Assembly: GCF_000165425.1 (NCBI RefSeq)
Contig: NW_001799632.1
Location: 124,001-188,000 of the forward strand
Length of the DNA stretch: 64,000 nt
Direction of reading: 5' to 3'
DNA from: Paramecium tetraurelia
Taxonomy: Eukaryota > Ciliophora > Oligohymenophorea > Peniculida > Parameciidae
Shown here: positions 58,836 to 64,000 of the stretch, piece after piece
Position numbering within the stretch: position 1 is the stretch's first letter
How the letters are laid out: each line of letters begins with the position of its first letter
The notes under the pieces: generated by a model
What the model was told of the DNA's origin: nothing
Databases searched by the model: none
Seen by the model: the letters and a program-made list of their open reading frames with translations, nothing else
Position numbers and translations under genes: made by a program

Positions 58836-60427
58836 TCATTCTTATTATTCAGGGGGCTATGGGATCTTCACCATCTCTTTGTTCTTCAAACAATACATGG
58901 CTATAAACTCAAGAGGATCTTTGGGTCTCTCTATGTCTACCAATTGTAAAGCAGGCATTAACAATGGCAGGATTGTCTTACGTAAGTAATCGGCATCAGA
59001 GCATTCTTCCAACAATTCCCAATCACTCTTCTTGGGTATTTCAGCCTATTCTTCAGGGATTCCTTTTTCTATTCTTTCAATTTCTTCGTTTCTGTTTCTT
59101 TCACATATTTCAATTTGTTTTATGAAGTAATCAGGATCTTTAATAACATCCAAAATGTCCACATGTACTAAGTACTTATTCAAACACTTCTTTCTACTTA
59201 GATTTTCCAATGTCACACAGTCTGTCACTTAAACTAAGTTATTTTCATTTCTATATTTTATTAAATATAAATTACTCTTGAATTCCATCATCAAAAAATA
59301 TGTGAAGTGTATCAGGATCTTATTAATCAACATACAATTATTTAGCATTCTATTCATTTGGTTAGGCTTAATAAAAGTGATAATCATCAACATAGCACAA
59401 AGCACAACTCTCCTTCAATGATTCAGTAATCTTTAAAAGCATTTGTGTTTCATTGTAGATTTAGACTTATTCTTCTTCCAATTCCTTTTCGTATCCATCT
59501 TCCAATTGTTATTTATCAGTTCTTCTCAATGTTCCTGTCACTAATTATTTCTATTGTCTATAAACTAAGGCACATTGTTTATCCAATATTATATAACTCT
59601 TAGTCCCTTTTGATCCGTCAAATTTAACTATGGGAGTATTGTTTCTACCACTAAAACATGGATGTTCTCCTAAACAAAATTTATTAAACTCTCTCAATAT
59701 GTTTTTTGGATCTGTTCCAAATGGTCGAAATACTACTGCAAATTCTCTCTTCTACTTTTTCAAATTGATTATTGTCTTATAAAATGTAGGTAACAATTAA
59801 TATTTATTATCTGAAAATAAATTATTTAGCATATCTTTGTCCGATAACAATTAAGTTAAATTTCTTTACTTAACCTCATCTTCATTCAAGAAACCAAATT
59901 CCTCAGCTTATTGCTTTAATTCTTCAATCACAGCCTTTGGCAAAGTCTAATGTATGCTAATAATGAACACTATACAATCAATTTAACAATCCTGTCATAT
60001 TCCGGTTTCAACTTCATACATGGTTACCCTAATTTGACAAACTGAAAATATAATTATTTGCGTTATTCTCTAGTATAAATTATTAATCTATATTACATTG
60101 CACTATTATTATATTCTGTAATATCATCTGGATCTCCTTCGGTTTTCAGTGGAAACTATTCACATATGTATTCCTTATAAGAGATCATATCTTCACTAGG
60201 TCTGATTGGAGTGAAGTTGTTTGTTAATAATTTCCATAGGACTGGGGATTTCTCATCTCTCTACTCTAATTTACCCCATGCATATCCAACAAGGATTTCT
60301 TGTAACTAAAACTTAAGATTTCTTTCCATACACATTCTTCTTTGGTTTGATTTGTATATTTGGAATCTGCCAAAAGAATAGTTTTATTCAAATCAAAATG
60401 TAGCACTAATTTTTTTTGCTGTTTCAT
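58836..60427 (-). CDS. HAD-like protein with C-terminal Dpy-30 motif
   Basis: A protein of 494 residues. The N-terminus LVLHFDLNKTILLAD fits the HAD-type D-x-N-x-T motif of an uncharacterised protist family. FAVVFRPFGTDPKN and TLHIFFDDGIQE are further family blocks. The last 45 residues, YLRKTILPLLMPALQLVDIE then RPKDPLEFIAMYCLKN, are a Dpy-30 motif, a four-helix docking module of the type found in ciliary and chromatin proteins. Four introns (26, 27, 29, 25 nt) unite what first look like two genes; the last spans the apparent stop near 59245. In-frame TGA seen in one reading disappears with the 29-nt intron. The nucleophile position reads D-L-N rather than D-x-D, so phosphatase activity is uncertain. 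Confidence 0.8.
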
Positions 60428-60456
60428 AATTTAATTATATATTATTTAATTATATT

Positions 60457-62421
60457 TCATTTCAGTGTTTGAAACACAGACATTTTTTATTATTTCTTTT
60501 TAAAAGAAAATTAATCGAGCACACTTTTCTTCTTTGTGTTAACCAAACCTTTAGTTGAGTTCATTTTATTCTACTCCTCTTCATATTGAGCAATTAGCCC
60601 TAAATAATACTAAGTACTGTTTTGTAATTCCTAAATATAAGTAGATGAATACTTCTTTGGGGTCAGATCCAGAATTTCGTTTTCTTTACAATTCAATCAT
60701 ATATAAGCAAGTTTTATATTTTGATTTTCTTTTATCGTAAATGATCTTGACTTCAGAAGCCACTGTAGGAAATTCCTTCAGGAGATTTCTAAAAATATCA
60801 TATGAACAGAAGAATCTAAATAATTGATAAAATGTACAAATTAGTAGGTTCTTTGGCTATGGCAAAATACTCTCTATTAATGTCTTCAAATGCTTCTATT
60901 TCACCAAAAAATGAGGCTTCCAAAAGGGTAATTAAAGTATATTTGTCATGAGTAACAAAATTGACTTTCCCTTTTTCGATAAAATATATGTCGGTTGGAG
61001 GATCATCCTGTCTGTATATGATTTCTCCAGGATGGACTTCTAAGAAATTGAGATGAGGTAAAATAGTAGCTGTGAAATTCTTATCGATCTTAAGTAATGA
61101 GACACTATCAATCAAATATTTATAACAAATCATCAACAATTCATTACGAATTTATGATGGTAGTTCCTATATCAACTTTTTAGGTTCGAGAGATGAATAC
61201 ACATTTTTTAGATAGTTATTTCTATAGTACTTATGTACTTTGCATTTTAGAGCATAAGGTAATTTAACTCTGACTGAGAAATCATTGAACAAATGCATTC
61301 TTCTCTCAAAATCAACCCATTTTTTATCTACATTTTCCAAAATAGATGACAATTTTCCCAAAGTATAAGAAAAGAATCCAGTACCAAATATCATCCAAAT
61401 TATAGCAAACACTCTTTCTTCGATTGTAGTAGCCTTAATATCACCATAGCCTACAGTAGTGAGAGTCTACAGACTCCATTCAAAAGCAGCTATGTATTTA
61501 TTATAGAGAGTGGCATCTTCAAGATGTGCTTAAGTGACCCAGGTGTTTGGATCGAATTCATTAAATTTTGCAATGAAATACCAAAAGCAGGCAATGAGAT
61601 GATTGATCAATAAAATTTTGCCCAAGAGAATCAGTCCCTTGATGATACCTTCATTGATTCCTAAATAAGAGAGGATTCGGGCTGCTTATGTTTTGTTTTT
61701 AATATTCAAATTAGCTTTTGAAATCTTTAATAAACGAACTAACCTATATAAACGAGGCAATCGAATTAATCTTAGCAATTTATTGTATCTAAGCGCTGCA
61801 GTATCAGTCTGGTCATCGAGGAAATAGGTAATTGGTAAAACTGCAATAACATCAACTGTAAACCATCCATATAAATATTATTTGGCTATCATTCTATAAT
61901 TGTCAACAATTTTCTGTTCCTCATCATAGAATGCACTCAAAAAGTTTATGATTATATCTGCAAAGAACAAAACATCAAATATAACATCTACCCAAAACCA
62001 AAATCCTTCATTTCCAGAATCAATCTATTAATAGTAAATGTAATTTCATACAAAGCACACTTTAAATGGTGTAATGACTGCTGTTGCCAATAATAAAAAT
62101 ATCAATAACATATTCCAAAACTGTTTTAAATTATTCATCTGGGTAAAATACATATACCTTCTTTTCTTCTTGATTTGATTTAAAAACCTCATCCTCAATC
62201 AAATCCATATGATCATCTTGTCTAATTGCTCCATAAATCTTAACTCTATTCTGAAAGGATCTCATAATGCCGATAAAATAAGATGCCAGAAACACTCTTC
62301 TCCAAACAGAAACTAGTCTTTGCTTCTTCCCTTCATCTAGCTTCTTATAAAACGAGAAGTTCTAAAGAAAATCTAACTTCCTGAAGAAGACATTAAAAAC
62401 AGTGATTTATGAATTATTCAT
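60457..62421 (-). CDS. voltage-gated K+ channel with cyclic-nucleotide domain
   Basis: A six-helix channel of the EAG/HCN/CNG superfamily. S1 is FWNMLLIFLLLATAVITPF. The S4 has regular arginines (RYNKLLRLIRLPRLYRLVRL). The pore reads LQTLTTVGYGDIKATT; GYGD indicates potassium selectivity. S6 is FAIIWMIFGTGFFSYTLGKL. A C-linker leads to a cNMP-binding domain (HPGEIIYRQDDPPTDIYFIE, FFGEIEAFEDIN) lacking the canonical arginine motif, so cyclic nucleotide binding is uncertain. Introns of 19 nt (CAG acceptor), 27, 22 and 22 nt give 624 residues. The 22-nt intron near 60645 removes an apparent C-terminal frameshift. Such channels shape ciliary beating in Paramecium; the specific current is unknown. 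Confidence 0.93.
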
Positions 62422-62479
62422 AATAATTATTTAGAATCACCTTCATTATAACTAAAATCGATGATATGACAATATATAA

Positions 62480-63971
62480 TCAATTCTAATAGGAACTCTA
62501 TCTGACCCTTTATGCCATCTCTGGAGGTAACTTATTTGGAGGTCCTTGTTTTGATCCAAATTCTTTTTGATGGGTTTAATAGTCATTTCTACAATATCCT
62601 AATTAAAAGTGATGTGTTCTCAAATCCTAAAAGATGTATGAACAATAAACTTACTTTTTTCATTTCTGCATCCATTTTACTTGGTTGTCCATGAGGATTC
62701 TTGAATTATGCCTTTGCCACTGATTCAGTTGTGTCTTCATCAGTTCCAAACTTAAAGTGATGTTTCCTTAACTCAGCTTAGACTTCTTCCTGCAATTTTC
62801 CTGGCTTCGAATGAAAATCTCTGAACCTAGCTTAAGCCTCACTCTAATAACTCAATTTATCATTTCCAATCATGATATTCTTGGAATTATCCACTATTGG
62901 ATTAACTTTCTCAGCCTTTTATCCATCAAATTATTGATTATATGTGCTTTTATAATGTTCTTATACGGTAGGTCTCGACAACTTCATCTTTAAGATCAAA
63001 ATGGAATTTGATTGAAAAATTATGGGATTCCTAACCTATTCTTATTGTCCTTTTCTATCTGAGAACTAAGATCTGTAAGCTGATTGATAGTTGACAGCTT
63101 ATTCATTTCCTACTTGAAAATGAGTAGCTCTCAAGTCTTTTAATTGTGCCTCATTTAATATGGATCTATCACCTTGATTGCCTACATGAGAAGCCTTAGC
63201 TTAACTTGTGTATTCGACTCTGTCTGTACCCATAGTTATGTGTGTATTTCTAACTAATTGTTAGGTTTTGTCTTGAAAATTGTTCACTTACGCCTAGGGT
63301 TTACCATATATAGCTTAATTCTGAGTTGTGTAACCATTGCCATCTCTTCCCATCACCAAATTGGTTTTTCTTAATTGAACATTCATTTCTGCCATTCTTT
63401 CTTTTGAGTATCCCTGTCCTAATAAAGCCTTGTCATATTGTTTGTTATGCACAGTATCGTACATTGAGGAGTAGTAATTATTCGTGTCCCCAAAGTCGTG
63501 ATGATGTTTACGTAAATCTGCATTATCAGCCTTCTTGAAATTGTTTTTGCCTTGATCTGCAAAATTCTATTCGTATTCAGTTGGCTTATTGTAATCGTGA
63601 TAACCTAGTTGGAAATGATGAGATCTCAAATCTTTTTTTGTCTCATCGCTCAATTTAGCAACAGCTGCACTTTAGGGTCTTTAATAGTCAGATTTTTATA
63701 TGGACTCCAATTTAGGTTTGTCATCTCCCAAGTGAAAATGATTCTATTGTAGTTTAGGAGGTTGTATGGGCTACTACGGTTGCAGTTATTCTAACTTCTA
63801 ATCCTTCTCCACAACAGATGTCATTGGTCTCACTTTGGCTGCCTTCTACATTGGCATGGGTTGTTTGGCCACGGATTGATGGTTTGTGTCCTCATCAAAT
63901 CCAAAGTGAAAGTGAGCCTTCCTCAATTCTTAAACATGTTTTAGTCTCTCAGCAGTTGCATTTGAACTCAT
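62480..63971 (-). CDS. repeat protein with HF-x2-G-x-D units, possibly axonemal
   Basis: A 487-residue protein built from about ten degenerate units. Clear ones: LRKAHFHFGFDEDTNHQS, NHFHLGDDK, LRSHHFQLGYHDYN, LRKHHHDFGDTNNYYSS, LRKTNLVMGRDGNGYTT, NTHITMGTDRVEYTS, LRATHFQVGNEQAVNYQS, LRKHHFKFGTDEDTTES and LRTHHFQLGYCRNDYQT. The core is L-R-x-x-H-F-x-x-G-x-D then Y-x-S/T after five or so residues. Linkers are basic and Q/P-rich. One 28-nt intron near 62620-62650 lies before the last unit. Similar short repeats occur in ciliary microtubule-associated proteins, so an axonemal or basal-body role is possible but inferred. The gene is complete, starting 29 bases from the window end. Confidence 0.78.
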
Positions 63972-64000
63972 GTTATAAATAATTTAATCTGTTATTCAAA

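Noticed and set aside
59950-60060. In-frame TGA in the HAD-like gene, possibly selenocysteine
   Set aside because: The reading came from a wrong frame. A 27-nt and a 29-nt intron give a continuous protein matching the family, with no TGA.
60630-60700. Apparent C-terminal frameshift in the K+ channel
   Set aside because: A 22-nt GTATTC...TTTAG intron restores the frame.
1-64000. Retained internal eliminated sequences (TA-flanked inserts) interrupting genes
   Set aside because: Every confident gene is explained by introns of ordinary size; I found no TA-bounded insert of 26 bp or more that must be removed.

Overview
This window is macronuclear-type DNA of a ciliate, most likely Paramecium. 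It is very AT-rich. Reading frames only make sense if TAA and TAG are glutamine and TGA is the sole stop. Genes are cut by tiny introns, here about 19 to 30 nt, starting GT (mostly GTA) and ending TAG, AAG or CAG. Genes sit tens of base pairs apart. A trichocyst matrix protein gene, a family associated with Paramecium, supports this. All gene models were built by hand: frames were joined across introns and, in most cases, checked for a spliced length divisible by three.

Layout. 1-5 kb: a partial gene, a small unknown gene, and two tandem paralogs of a ciliate membrane-protein family, one probably decaying. 5-16 kb: B-box protein, glutamine synthetase, REEP/TB2-like protein, two tRNA-modifying enzymes (PUS1-like, DUS1-like), radial spoke protein RSP3, a coiled-coil zinc protein and peroxisomal thiolase. 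16-32 kb: TPR-SET protein, Myb factor, CNOT9, SETD3-like methyltransferase, centrin-like protein, trichocyst matrix protein, ABC1/ADCK kinase, a Dicer-like RNase III/dsRBD protein, a tandem cyclic-nucleotide-binding protein and IFT22. 32-42 kb: a coiled-coil gene broken by a 150-N assembly gap, tRNA-Asn(GTT), a degenerate TTLL-like protein, a candidate PP1-docking protein and unknowns. 42-52 kb: two tandem 1,600-residue PAS/transmembrane genes of the tmcB-like type. 52-64 kb: Na+/H+ exchanger with a cyclic-nucleotide-binding domain, i-AAA protease, RNA polymerase I subunit RPA12, HAD-like/Dpy-30 protein, a voltage-gated K+ channel with a cyclic-nucleotide domain, and a repeat protein.

Themes. 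There is no operon logic, but many products belong to cilia or excitability: RSP3, IFT22, centrin, the TTLL-like protein, the Dpy-30 protein, the K+ channel, the exchanger and the repeat protein. Four proteins bear cyclic-nucleotide domains or domains classically tied to cAMP signalling. The least ordinary items are the Dicer-like protein with altered RNase III residues, the TTLL-like protein lacking key catalytic residues, a protein with both PP1-docking motifs, the HAD-like/Dpy-30 architecture, stopless 3n introns (one beside the thiolase catalytic histidine), and a one-base frame disruption in RSP3. I found no CRISPR array, transposon or clearly retained internal eliminated sequence.
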